From Candidatus Obscuribacterales bacterium (GTDB taxonomy: Bacteria > Cyanobacteriota > Vampirovibrionia > Obscuribacterales > Obscuribacteraceae): DNA of 64,000 nt. The position numbers and the translations under genes were made by a program. Position 1 is the first letter of the stretch. Each line of letters begins with the position of its first letter. The stretch covers positions 1 through 64,000 of the forward strand of contig JAIELX010000112.1 of assembly GCA_019752635.1 (NCBI GenBank). Direction: 5' to 3'. A model generated the notes under the pieces. The model did no database searches. It was not told the origin of the DNA and saw only the letters and a program-made list of their open reading frames with translations. Shown here piece by piece: positions 38,371 to 47,582 of the stretch.

Positions 38371-38862
38371 CTACTGCTGTGCGGTCAAGCCGACAACGAC
38401 GCCCTGGACACGGTAAGTCATTGACTCTAGCTCAACGGTGTTACCGACCTTGATTTTGTTGCCTTTGATCACGTAACCATCTTTGGTGCCCTCAGCTTCT
38501 TCTGTGATCGTCACCACGTAATCGTGCGCGAGAGGCTGGGTTGGGTCGGGAAAAGCGACCGCTTTCTTGCCGTCCGGTGAAAGGAACGACACCTGCTTAG
38601 GCCAATGTTTCACTGCGGTAATGGTCATAGCGCCTTCAACAGGGTTGTTTCTGATGGTCAAGAACGTCGGGTCACCCTCTTTGAAGATATCCGCGTTTAC
38701 TGTCTTGAAGCCGGACAAAAACACTTGCATGTTGACTTTGGTCTTGCCTGTGATTACTTTGTCGACTCCGGCAAAACCCTTTTGGGCCAAGCAATAGCCT
38801 GCAGTGGAAACAAGAAGGATCACCAGGAGAGCGGAGTCGAGAAGGTTAATTCGTCTTTTCAT
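38371..38862 (-). CDS. DUF4330-family protein
   Basis: The product is 163 residues. The N-terminal membrane helix is RINLLDSALLVILLVSTAGYCLA, beginning with the N-L-L-D-S start of DUF4330 proteins. The rest is a beta-rich extracytoplasmic domain (GKTKVNMQVFLSGFKTVNAD, KGNKIKVGNTVELES). The family is known mainly from cyanobacteria and has no proven function. It is the first gene of a two-gene operon with the IctB-like protein, so a role in surface glycan assembly or export can be guessed. Confidence 0.72.
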   Translation of the reverse strand: MKRRINLLDSALLVILLVSTAGYCLAQKGFAGVDKVITGKTKVNMQVFLSGFKTVNADIFKEGDPTFLTIRNNPVEGAMTITAVKHWPKQVSFLSPDGKKAVAFPDPTQPLAHDYVVTITEEAEGTKDGYVIKGNKIKVGNTVELESMTYRVQGVVVGLTAQQ

Positions 38863-39151
38863 ATATCTCTGCTATATCGAGTATTTAACGGGGTTCGGAT
38901 TGCCCGTGGCAAGTCTAGCACGCCGTCGGACTTGCTTGCATTCCGGCGCCGCAAGCCGGTCTTATGGTAACAGATCCAGGCGCGTCGCCTTCCATGCAGC
39001 CTTCCACTGAGCTTCTCAAGCGGAGGTTCCTATCCGCCTGCAAGCCTTTCAACCACTCAATCGCTTGCGTAGCATCTCAGCGTCAACCGAGCGCGAATGC
39101 TGCGCAAGCCCCGGCGCTCACGCTCTGCGACCCTAGCGAACGAACAGTCCG

Positions 39152-42100
39152 TCATTCTCGATCCATTTGCCTGTAAGCGCCGCGATTGAATGCCATTTGG
39201 ACTGCAGCACAGTTTTTTAGTGCCTTGTCACGTAGGTTTTGCTCCGCGTTTATCGCGTTGCGAACAGGTTGTTCCTTCGTCAGCAAAGACAGAATACTGA
39301 ATTCCGCTACATGGGCGGACAACTTTTTCCCGGGTGTGGACCCTAACAGATGGACGTTGCGTCGAGCCACAGAATCTTCAAATGCGATCTTCGTGTCCCG
39401 AGAGAGAATAAGCTCCTCTCCCGGAATGCCTGTTCTAACTGCCCTCTGTGAATTGAGAAGACGTGCTTCAACCGCGCCGTGGATGTTCATTATGTGCAAG
39501 TTACCGGTTCTGCGATTGTAGTTTGCGTAAACGATTGCGCCCTTCGAAAAACTACAAGTACCGAATTCCGATTTAACAGTGCTGGCGTTATCGAAAACCA
39601 GGATTGATTTGTCGCCATCAATGAAGTCGATTGATTTGTTGACGTGACGAAGGAGCGGCACGCCGCGCGCGACGCTGTGGCGCGACGGGACAGGCTTGCT
39701 GAAGGCAATTGGTCTAATTGCATTGTTGCTCGGCGAAGGCTCGATCGAGTCTTGACTTAATCCAGCTTTCAGATTCTCCACATACTTTTTGTGAGCGCTA
39801 GTGCCGGCCCCTCTGACATGAACCAATGAACCATTGATCATGATGTCCTTTTGCATTAGCTGCTGCAATGAAATGCTTCGCGTGACCGTAGTGTGTTTTC
39901 TGCCGGACTCGATCATGTTTCCACGCTCAATACCGTCTACTGGAGCTAGTTCCTGCTCGGTCAGTCCATTCGCCTGCGCGAGCATTTCCTGCCCACGCGA
40001 TGCAGTTTCAGTGCGGCCAGAGCTATCGGTATAGTGTGCATTTCCGCTCAGCATTTGTGCCGTCATGGTGCCGCGGTCCGAAACTTGAACAGTCGCTACA
40101 GAATCGGGATCAAGCACCAATTCGCCCTGTGGCGTTCCTACTCGCAGCCCGGACTTGCCCGCGCTTACAATTAGTTTGCCGACTTTAAGCATTGGCGCTG
40201 CTCCAGCTATGGAGATATCCGTGCCAAGGCTGTGCAATACTCTGATTCTGCTGCCGTTATCAAGTGTGATACTCTTAGACCAATAGATGTTGTCGTAGAC
40301 ACGCGCGGACGGGCTCTCCGTTCCTACCGCTTCTTCCACGTGAGCCAGGACGCGCTTCTGCCTGTCGGAGGCTCGGCCTCCGATGCTGACCATAACTCCG
40401 CCAATCATTATCTCGCGTCTGACCGCACTTACCACTGTTGTGGTGCGCCTGCGCACTGTATGACTGAGCTTCTCGATGCTTGCCGATACGGCAGACTCTG
40501 CCTGATCAACTGAGATGAACTCTTCTTCGTCTGCAAGATTATCGCCAATTAGTAGATCTTGCCCCGGCTTAATAGAGTGCGATTGTCCGCTTACATTGGC
40601 AACAACTGCGCTCTTTCCGCCGACTGACACTACGCGTACGCGCCCGTTTCTCTTCTCTACTAAAGCAGAGCTTTGCGGAGGCACAATGAACGTTGCTGAA
40701 CCCGCTTTGACGACTCGCTCGTTCTTGCCGGTATCAACTAGCATCTTGCCGGATGAAAGAATCGTGGCATTGTACTGATCCGCTTCGACCTCTGAGTCTT
40801 CTTCGCAGTAGAGATCGGATTCACCGTCACTGCAGGCTAGAGTAAATACCTGATTGGCGCGCTGATAATTTACGGCGTCTTCTTTTAACAGCGAGACTTT
40901 ACGCATCACGGTATCAGTGTTCAACACAACACTGCTGTTGTTTGTTTGGTTGATGTTAATGGTGGTTGCTGCTCTGTTTGCTGCTTGAAACACAGGTTGA
41001 TTTATGGTCGGATTGAGGAGCTGCGAGGTCGTCAACCGTGAACCGAACGTCACTTTGAAGCCTGTCAGACCAGAGCCCGTAACGGTGCCGATAATGAGCC
41101 CTTGTGTGACGTCAACGCTTCCTGCGGTACTCGTCAAATGGACGGGGTTTCCCGCCATGACACCATTACCTGTGATTCTGACGCCTGCCGGGTTCTGAAC
41201 CGTTAGCGCCAAAGGAGTACTTACAACGCCGTTGTTCAGTATGTTTGCGGTATTGAGCGTGATGGTTCCTGCGCTTGTTATTTTGGAGGCAGTTGTCGGT
41301 AAGCTCAGTGAAGGCACAGTGATGCTAACAGCACCACCTCCGGTGCTAGTGATGTTTCCAATCTGCAAAGGAGAGGAAGTCATTCCGGGAAGATTGATTG
41401 TAGTCTGTCCGCCAACAACGCTGAGCGGACCATTGATCTTTCCGCCCCCGGTAATACTTGTTGGCTGAAAATTACGAAACTCGGTTAAAGTGAATCCGTT
41501 CGCGGTTGTTACCGTGCCCTCTATGACAACGTTCATTCCGTTGACCGCATTTTGCGGAACTAAATTGAAGCTACCGACATTCACTGTTCCCGTGATGCCC
41601 GAGTTTACTATCGCACCTCCTATCGCGAAGGTTGACGGAAACCAGGTACCATAGGCAATCTGCAGGCTATTTATGCCTTGGAGATTTCCATTGACTTTGG
41701 TTGTCGTTGCGCCGTGAAGAATCAAACTATTTGGTGCGCTAATCGCCGAAGGATCGGCAACAATATTATTTGCGTAAATACGAACGGCATCACCGGCCAC
41801 TTCCACTTGCCCGGCATTGTGACCCAGCGTTAGTGTATTGTATCCGGAATTGATGTTTAGATTTTGCGCCAAAAACTTGACAGGACCGGCGCCGGTCGCA
41901 ATTAGCTGGTCAATATTTACGGTTAGTTTTCCGGTCGTGGCGCTACCGTAAGTGCCACCAGGAAACTTAGCCGTTGCAGCTCCGAAGTTGGTTCCACTTA
42001 TAAATATTTCGCCTGTACCATCACGTCCTGAGACACTGAGGTTGTTGCCGGATCCCAATGTGAGCCCGGCCAGGTTGTTCAGAAGGATCGAACCTCCGGC

Positions 42101-45100
42101 GCCATCGTCACGTCCTCCCTTGGCGGAAATGTTTCCAAATACTCCGCGCGGTGTAAATCCATTCCCGATTGTGACATCGCCCGGAATGAAGGTTTTGAAG
42201 CTACCACCACTGCCGGTGCCCACTCCATCCAGGTTTACTGAGCCGGAAACTTGAAATGGTCCGCCTAGATGCAGTGTGCCACCATCACCGTTGGTCCCTA
42301 ACGGGCTTTGGTCAATGCCGAAAGGATTGATTGCCATGAAGCCGTTGAAAAGGCTAAAGAGTTGGATAGATCCGCCGTTCCCGCTATCCGAGCCGGGGCT
42401 TCCTCCTGTCGCTGAAATTTGAATATCACCGTCATTCAGTCCCACGCTGAAGGGGCCGTCATTGAAGCCGGTTACGGTGACATTCCCTCCATTGTAGTTA
42501 CTGGCGCCGTTTGCTTGCAGAAAGACAGTCCCGGTTCCGAAGGTGCTGAATGTCGGGAAAGTCAATCCGACATGCCCCCCTTCACCGTCCCCTCCTGAGT
42601 TTGCGGCGTAGGTGCCGGTGGCGAGCTGCAAATTTCCGCGCAGGTCAATCGACCCGCCTTTTCCCGAAAATGCAGTGACATTTATGGCGGCGGAGTCGGA
42701 GACCAATAGAACTCCCGAAGACACAAGCGAGATGGTTCCGCCTGCGTCTCCCTGCGCACTCAAGAAGCCAGTGACGGTGTTTGGACCTGCCGAGCCGGAG
42801 CCAATTGTGAATGGATTGATGGTGGAAGTTGATTCAAGAGTTATGCTTCCGCCGTTACCGCGGCCGACCGCGTCTGCAGAAATAGGACCATCCCAAAAAA
42901 TTTCCGGTGCCACTAAGCGAAGAGCACCGCCGTCTCCACTGTTACCTTGTGGATTGTAGTTCGGCAGCTCGTTGAGGGTCAGGCCGGTGTCAGTGGCTAC
43001 GAAAATGGATCCGCCATTGCCTCCTTCGGAACCAGCTCTGCCGCCAGTTGCGGAAAGATGGAGCTCGCGGTCCGCTTGCCCTAAAGTAACTGTCTCACCT
43101 GTTGTTACTACGATCGCGATGGAACCACCATTGCCTTTCTCATCTCCATCGGCGGTAAATGTGATTGGACCCATGCCGAAGTCAGGCGGAATCTGCAATC
43201 CTTGAATCCTTACGCTACCGCCGGAAGCTCCAGCTCCAATTCCATTCACCGAAATGGTGCCGAATGGCAAACTGACAACACCGTCAAATCTAATCTCTTC
43301 TCCGACCGCCGGTCCGAGGTTGATGCTGCCCCCGTCGCCACTTTGCTGTTGTACATCGATGGCCGCGAAATCTTCCACTATCACTTGTTCAGCGTTCACG
43401 GTAATCGAACCGCCGCCTTCTCCGCCCTGCGCTTTGAGATATGCGCCGGACGGGCCTAGGAAGAACGGATTGCCACTGGTGTCCAGAATATCGATCGAAC
43501 CGCCTTTACCTGAACCTACGCTGGAGGCATCGAGGTTACTCAGTGATACGGTTGCTGAAAAAGCGTTGGCGGTCAAGATATAGTGACCGCCTGCTCCGTT
43601 GTCTCCTAACGGTTGAGCATTGGCGAAATTTTGATCGAAAGAAATGTTGCCTGTTAACTTTATTGTGCCGCCATCGCCAGAGTTCGAACCAACGCTTCCT
43701 CCAGTAGCCGATAGCGTCAGTGACGAGGCGTTCGTATGGAGCTGGGAGGCTTGCAGATCTATCATTCCGCCGTTGCCCCTACCCGAAGCGTTCGCTGATA
43801 GATCCAACCGACCCGTGCCGGTGATGGTGAGATGGATTGATTTGACCATCATCTTGCCACCATCGTAGTCTCCGCCGGCGGCATTAAGGGAGTAGGAGCC
43901 GCCGGCCAGCGTAACCGTGCCTACTGGTGCGAAGCCGATGGCTCCGGAAATGAGTTCGATAGTGCCACCTTTACCCGCGACTGAAGTGGCCGTTAAGTTG
44001 CTGGCTGCAGAAACGGAAATGTTGTTTTCTACAAGGATTCTTATACTGCCTGCGGCGCCTCCTGAATTGCCGGAGCTGGCGTTAATAGTGCCTTTTACGC
44101 CATTGGTAGATCCCGGAGAGATAGCGAATGTTCCTCCAGCTACGGTGGAGCGAATGGTAACAGAGCCACCATCGCTGGTGCCCTTGCCGGCAACGTTTAT
44201 GGAGCCGGTAAGGACCCCTCCTCGACCGATGACGTTTACTTCGTGACCCTCGGCGCTCAGTGACCCTGTGCTGATCTTTCCCGGTGCATAACTTGCCATG
44301 TTATACGCGTTGGGGAAAATGTTCGACAAGGGAAAGCTGTTTACCGGTAGTAGCGCTGTGAATCCTGCTACATTGAATTGGGCATCGGCAGGCAGGGGGC
44401 GGGTCGGGTCATTGTGAATTAGAAAGGGAACGGGATTTGTAGGGCTGGTCAATCGTGCATTGGTCAAAGTGACGTTGTTTGTGAATATGGGACCTTCTAC
44501 AATGTTGATATTGCCGCCGGTGCTGGCTGATCCTGTATCGACCGATCCGATTGTGATTGCGTTGCCACCAGCACCACCTGCTAGTACCGAGACGTCCCCG
44601 TTGCGGGTAACGCCGCCCGTTTGCACTGTCACATTCGAAGGCAACGTAATCGTGCCACTGTTCGGGTTGACGCCCTGGTACGCGACCAAAACCACATTAC
44701 CACCACTGCCAGTGGCCCCAGTGGCTTTTGCTTCCAGACCCGTTATCGGGTTTGCTCCGGCAAGGGCAATCTTCCCTCCGGAAGAGCTGGCGCCTGTAAT
44801 CGTTAAGGTAACATCCGCGAATGGGCTTGTGAAATTAGGCTGAGAGCTAGTAAAGTCGGCACCAGCGACAATAGTTATGTCGCCCGCGTTTCCGGTGCTG
44901 TTTGATGTAGAGATCGTGCCGACACCAGGAGCCGTCAGGACATCACCTTTGGCGACTATGGCTATTGGAAATCCAGCAAAGCTGAGCGCCGTATCAATGA
45001 CCACATCACCGGCGACGTTGAAGAATGTAGGGTCGTCAATCAAATTCATTTGTCCGAGGTGAAGCTGCTCAGAAGCCGCGGTGACGTGAGCTTCACCGGC

Positions 45101-45886
45101 ATTGATGTTAACTATTCCGCTGACTTCGTTTGCGTTTATAACTGCGTTGCCGCAACCGGAAAACACGTTCAGCTCTCGAGACAGAATGTCGCCACCAAGA
45201 ATTGCGGTGTTGATTTTGTTGTCGATCATCGAATCGCGTAAATTGATGGAGCCTTGCAACGCACTGAGGATGCCACTTTGGTTGTTCACAACAAGATTTT
45301 GCAGAATCGGCGCGGTCATATTGATGTTGCCGGCGGCTGACGCAATTGTTCCGTGATTGGCAATCGTGCCTGCAGCCGACATCAAATTGATCGAACCCAG
45401 TGCCTGGATCAGGGCTTGTGAGGCTCCTGCCGCCGTTACGTTCGAGATGGCGTTCCCTGCAGTCATAGTCAGCGAGCCGGCACTGGAAATCACGCCAGAG
45501 TTAGTGATGTTCTGCGCTGCTGCCAGAGTGAAACTGAAATTGGGCACCAGGAAATCGTAACCGGCGATTCCTCCGGAAGGCAGCATTGAAGTGATGGTAC
45601 CGGTGCTGGTGTTTGTGATGTTGAGTGCGGAAAGGATTCCGGATGTTACGGCCGGATTCGACGAGACCAGGTAAATGGTGCCCGAATTTGTGACGTCTCC
45701 CGCTATGCTCAACGGCTGTCCGCCGGCAAAGTCCAGAACTGTTACTTCTTGATGGGCGACGTTCAGTTCCTGTGGCGGTGTAGGCGCCTCCTGGCTCCTA
45801 GCCGGCAACGTGGCACACCAGCAAGTAATTGCGCACAAAAGCGTAACCGATCGGAGATAACTCCCCGACCTTTTCAGATCTTTCAT
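39152..45886 (-). CDS. Second giant exported repetitive protein with FecR-like C-terminal modules
   Basis: The product is 2,244 residues from ATG 45886 (G-rich ribosome site); a GTG two codons earlier is also possible. The signal peptide is SYLRSVTLLCAITCW...LPARSQ. Residues ~40-300 are beta-rich. They hold the block GGDILSRELNVFSG, GEAHVTAASEQLHLG and DPTFFNVAGDVV, which parallels the first giant protein. A glycine-rich region follows to ~1640, with GGSI, GNGGT and GDGG motifs. The last ~600 residues differ: three FecR-like beta modules (KMLVDTGKNERVVKAGSATF, KLIVSAGKSGLRVGTPQGEL, STVKSEFGTCSFSKGAIVYA), the second flanked by a duplicated MI.GG.V stretch. No autotransporter barrel or LPXTG anchor is visible. 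Surface fibre or matrix function is inferred. Confidence 0.82.
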   Translation of the reverse strand: MKDLKRSGSYLRSVTLLCAITCWCATLPARSQEAPTPPQELNVAHQEVTVLDFAGGQPLSIAGDVTNSGTIYLVSSNPAVTSGILSALNITNTSTGTITSMLPSGGIAGYDFLVPNFSFTLAAAQNITNSGVISSAGSLTMTAGNAISNVTAAGASQALIQALGSINLMSAAGTIANHGTIASAAGNINMTAPILQNLVVNNQSGILSALQGSINLRDSMIDNKINTAILGGDILSRELNVFSGCGNAVINANEVSGIVNINAGEAHVTAASEQLHLGQMNLIDDPTFFNVAGDVVIDTALSFAGFPIAIVAKGDVLTAPGVGTISTSNSTGNAGDITIVAGADFTSSQPNFTSPFADVTLTITGASSSGGKIALAGANPITGLEAKATGATGSGGNVVLVAYQGVNPNSGTITLPSNVTVQTGGVTRNGDVSVLAGGAGGNAITIGSVDTGSASTGGNINIVEGPIFTNNVTLTNARLTSPTNPVPFLIHNDPTRPLPADAQFNVAGFTALLPVNSFPLSNIFPNAYNMASYAPGKISTGSLSAEGHEVNVIGRGGVLTGSINVAGKGTSDGGSVTIRSTVAGGTFAISPGSTNGVKGTINASSGNSGGAAGSIRILVENNISVSAASNLTATSVAGKGGTIELISGAIGFAPVGTVTLAGGSYSLNAAGGDYDGGKMMVKSIHLTITGTGRLDLSANASGRGNGGMIDLQASQLHTNASSLTLSATGGSVGSNSGDGGTIKLTGNISFDQNFANAQPLGDNGAGGHYILTANAFSATVSLSNLDASSVGSGKGGSIDILDTSGNPFFLGPSGAYLKAQGGEGGGSITVNAEQVIVEDFAAIDVQQQSGDGGSINLGPAVGEEIRFDGVVSLPFGTISVNGIGAGASGGSVRIQGLQIPPDFGMGPITFTADGDEKGNGGSIAIVVTTGETVTLGQADRELHLSATGGRAGSEGGNGGSIFVATDTGLTLNELPNYNPQGNSGDGGALRLVAPEIFWDGPISADAVGRGNGGSITLESTSTINPFTIGSGSAGPNTVTGFLSAQGDAGGTISLVSSGVLLVSDSAAINVTAFSGKGGSIDLRGNLQLATGTYAANSGGDGEGGHVGLTFPTFSTFGTGTVFLQANGASNYNGGNVTVTGFNDGPFSVGLNDGDIQISATGGSPGSDSGNGGSIQLFSLFNGFMAINPFGIDQSPLGTNGDGGTLHLGGPFQVSGSVNLDGVGTGSGGSFKTFIPGDVTIGNGFTPRGVFGNISAKGGRDDGAGGSILLNNLAGLTLGSGNNLSVSGRDGTGEIFISGTNFGAATAKFPGGTYGSATTGKLTVNIDQLIATGAGPVKFLAQNLNINSGYNTLTLGHNAGQVEVAGDAVRIYANNIVADPSAISAPNSLILHGATTTKVNGNLQGINSLQIAYGTWFPSTFAIGGAIVNSGITGTVNVGSFNLVPQNAVNGMNVVIEGTVTTANGFTLTEFRNFQPTSITGGGKINGPLSVVGGQTTINLPGMTSSPLQIGNITSTGGGAVSITVPSLSLPTTASKITSAGTITLNTANILNNGVVSTPLALTVQNPAGVRITGNGVMAGNPVHLTSTAGSVDVTQGLIIGTVTGSGLTGFKVTFGSRLTTSQLLNPTINQPVFQAANRAATTININQTNNSSVVLNTDTVMRKVSLLKEDAVNYQRANQVFTLACSDGESDLYCEEDSEVEADQYNATILSSGKMLVDTGKNERVVKAGSATFIVPPQSSALVEKRNGRVRVVSVGGKSAVVANVSGQSHSIKPGQDLLIGDNLADEEEFISVDQAESAVSASIEKLSHTVRRRTTTVVSAVRREIMIGGVMVSIGGRASDRQKRVLAHVEEAVGTESPSARVYDNIYWSKSITLDNGSRIRVLHSLGTDISIAGAAPMLKVGKLIVSAGKSGLRVGTPQGELVLDPDSVATVQVSDRGTMTAQMLSGNAHYTDSSGRTETASRGQEMLAQANGLTEQELAPVDGIERGNMIESGRKHTTVTRSISLQQLMQKDIMINGSLVHVRGAGTSAHKKYVENLKAGLSQDSIEPSPSNNAIRPIAFSKPVPSRHSVARGVPLLRHVNKSIDFIDGDKSILVFDNASTVKSEFGTCSFSKGAIVYANYNRRTGNLHIMNIHGAVEARLLNSQRAVRTGIPGEELILSRDTKIAFEDSVARRNVHLLGSTPGKKLSAHVAEFSILSLLTKEQPVRNAINAEQNLRDKALKNCAAVQMAFNRGAYRQMDRE

Positions 45887-45931
45887 CCCCACCCCCCGGT
45901 TGAGACTTCGCTAGCAACATGCGATGACTAT

Positions 45932-45959
45932 TTTATACCTCGTTGCCATGAGGTGTAAA
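45932..45959 (-). promoter_or_regulatory. Candidate promoter of the second giant gene
   Basis: On the minus strand TTTACA, a 16-base spacer and TATAAA lie about 45 bases upstream of the start. The spacer is flanked by a 5-bp inverted repeat ACCTC-N8-GAGGT, a possible operator. Confidence 0.45.
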
Positions 45960-46069
45960 CGGTAGTCATCACCCTGCGGGGGGACGGCAGCCCTGCGATG
46001 ACCGGTAGTAGGGGTGTTATAGTGCCTCACCTGTTGTGGTGGACTAACCGAAGTAATCCGGGGGAGACG

Positions 46070-46723
46070 CTATCCGTGCTTCATTGCGGACTGCAGTTCT
46101 CTCTTGTCTACGAATTCCTTCCCGTGGCCCACTGTAGTGTTGACAGCTACGCCTTGGCGGCATAACGGGCAGTCAGCCGCGTCATACGCTGGAAACTCCA
46201 GATCTGCAAGGGAATGAAAGGCCGCACCTAGAAAATCGGCCGTGACATTCTTTGGGTTGCGATTGACGAGAACGGCTGCTGCTACCACGTTTCCCCCGGC
46301 GGCTTTCACCACTTGGATGAATTTCTTCAAAGTGCCGCCGCTGTTGGCGATATCATCTACGATCAGAACATTCTTTCCGGAAATGAACTTGTCGTAACCG
46401 CGTTTGAACACGAATGCCGCCTCGGAATCTCGTTCCGCGAAAATGCCGTAGACTTCCTTGTCTTGCTGATTGGACAAGTGAAATGCGGTCCACTGCGCCG
46501 GGAGCACGCCGCACATGGCAGGACCGGCCACTGTGTCCACGTCGGTCTTGGAGAAGCGCTCCGCCAGTAATTTCCCGGCGGCGCAGCATGCGCGAGTAAA
46601 TGCGAACAGGTCGTTCTTGTTGATGTAAACATCGCCGTGCTTGCCAGAGCTGTAGACGAAGTGATCGCCTTTGAGCATCGCCCCGGTTTTGTTGAGTATT
46701 TGCAGAATTGGCGGTGTTTCCAT
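46070..46723 (-). CDS. pyrE: Orotate phosphoribosyltransferase
   Basis: The product is 217 residues, ATG with GGAG 7-8 bases upstream. KGDHFVYSSGKHGDVYINK is the N-terminal OPRT motif, and VLIVDDIANSGGT at 119-131 is the PRPP-binding loop. The enzyme joins orotate to PRPP, giving OMP in pyrimidine synthesis. A C-terminal CPLCRQGVAVNT segment contains two Cys, as in many OPRTs. A single gene; no other pyr gene is in the window. A general type I phosphoribosyltransferase remains possible. Confidence 0.82.
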   Translation of the reverse strand: METPPILQILNKTGAMLKGDHFVYSSGKHGDVYINKNDLFAFTRACCAAGKLLAERFSKTDVDTVAGPAMCGVLPAQWTAFHLSNQQDKEVYGIFAERDSEAAFVFKRGYDKFISGKNVLIVDDIANSGGTLKKFIQVVKAAGGNVVAAAVLVNRNPKNVTADFLGAAFHSLADLEFPAYDAADCPLCRQGVAVNTTVGHGKEFVDKRELQSAMKHG

Positions 46724-47097
46724 GCTGGTTCTCCGAACTGGTTCTCGGTGTCAAGAAAGAGTGTTCCCGAACCGGGATGTTTCAAGCGGTATGAGGGCTC
46801 CGATCCGCGAAGAATGGCGGTGCCGGACGTAGGAACGCCTCAATCGTTGTCTGCGAAACGGTATAGAGTCTTTTACCTTTCGCTGGCGACCATTTCACGC
46901 TCCAACTTCGAAGGGAAATTCGCCAACTGCTTTGAGGGCTCTAAAGTCTTTGTGTACAATGATCGTCAAGGATCAGAGCTCGACGGTCTCAAAAATAGTT
47001 TGCAAAAGCATGGTGGTAATACGTAGAGCCCCTGTCAAAGTTCCAAAAGTCCCGGGTAGAACCATTCACCAGGGAGCAACATAACGGGGTTTTCAAA
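46724..47097. other. Divergent intergenic region
   Basis: About 370 bases between pyrE and a small plus-strand gene. A plus frame is open (about 46814-47026), but it has no ribosome site and no recognisable features. No RNA gene was seen. Confidence 0.35.
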
Positions 47098-47373
47098 ATG
47101 AGCGAGATTAACGACAACGTAAACAAAAAGGTTGAAGCCACCAAACCGGCTGAGCAACTCGACCTTCTGTCCGTAATGAAGGACAACGGTGATTCAGGCG
47201 TAGGTCAAATGACCGAGATCGAAAAACAAATCAAGGAAGTTTCCGACGCGATATCATCCATTGCAAAGCGAATGGCAATGTTGCCGCCCGAGTTTCAAGC
47301 CGAAATGAAGCAGAATGCTGCGAAAATGGCTAGCCAGGGCGAGCCTGCGTACGAACTGTTCATGAAGTGTTAG
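47098..47373 (+). CDS. Small hydrophilic protein of unknown function
   Basis: The product is 91 residues, ATG with GGGG 8 bases upstream. It is charged and mostly helical (IEKQIKEVSDAISSIAKRMA), with a coiled-coil-like middle, a Met-rich segment MAMLPPEFQAEMKQNAAKMA and a terminal Cys. There is no signal peptide. No family is recognised. It stands alone between pyrE and the sugar-kinase gene. Confidence 0.6.
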   Translation: MSEINDNVNKKVEATKPAEQLDLLSVMKDNGDSGVGQMTEIEKQIKEVSDAISSIAKRMAMLPPEFQAEMKQNAAKMASQGEPAYELFMKC

Positions 47374-47582
47374 GACTGTTGCCGGTCTGAAGGGAATCAC
47401 CCGGACAACCGGCGACGGGCCACCGCAAGGTTCAGCTGACCAGCTACCTCTTCGAAGCAGGGAGTTCCGAAGGTAATGAGCGGACTGAACCAACCCTCCA
47501 CCAAGTTTCCAAAAAACCCGCAGTTTTTTGACCGCATAGAGTAAATTTTCGAGAACCGACTTGGCAGCCACCATCAGGCTTC

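Noticed and set aside
45960..46010. Hairpin GTCATC...GATGAC with a CCCTGC repeat
   Set aside because: The stem is only 6 bp with a long loop, and CCCTGC is a direct, not inverted, repeat.
47254..47574. A 106-codon minus ORF directly after the sugar-kinase stop, with TAGGAAG before its ATG
   Set aside because: It overlaps the plus-strand gene at 47098-47373 for 120 bases and has a random-looking, Arg/Leu/His-rich composition. Not enough to call, though the ribosome site is decent.
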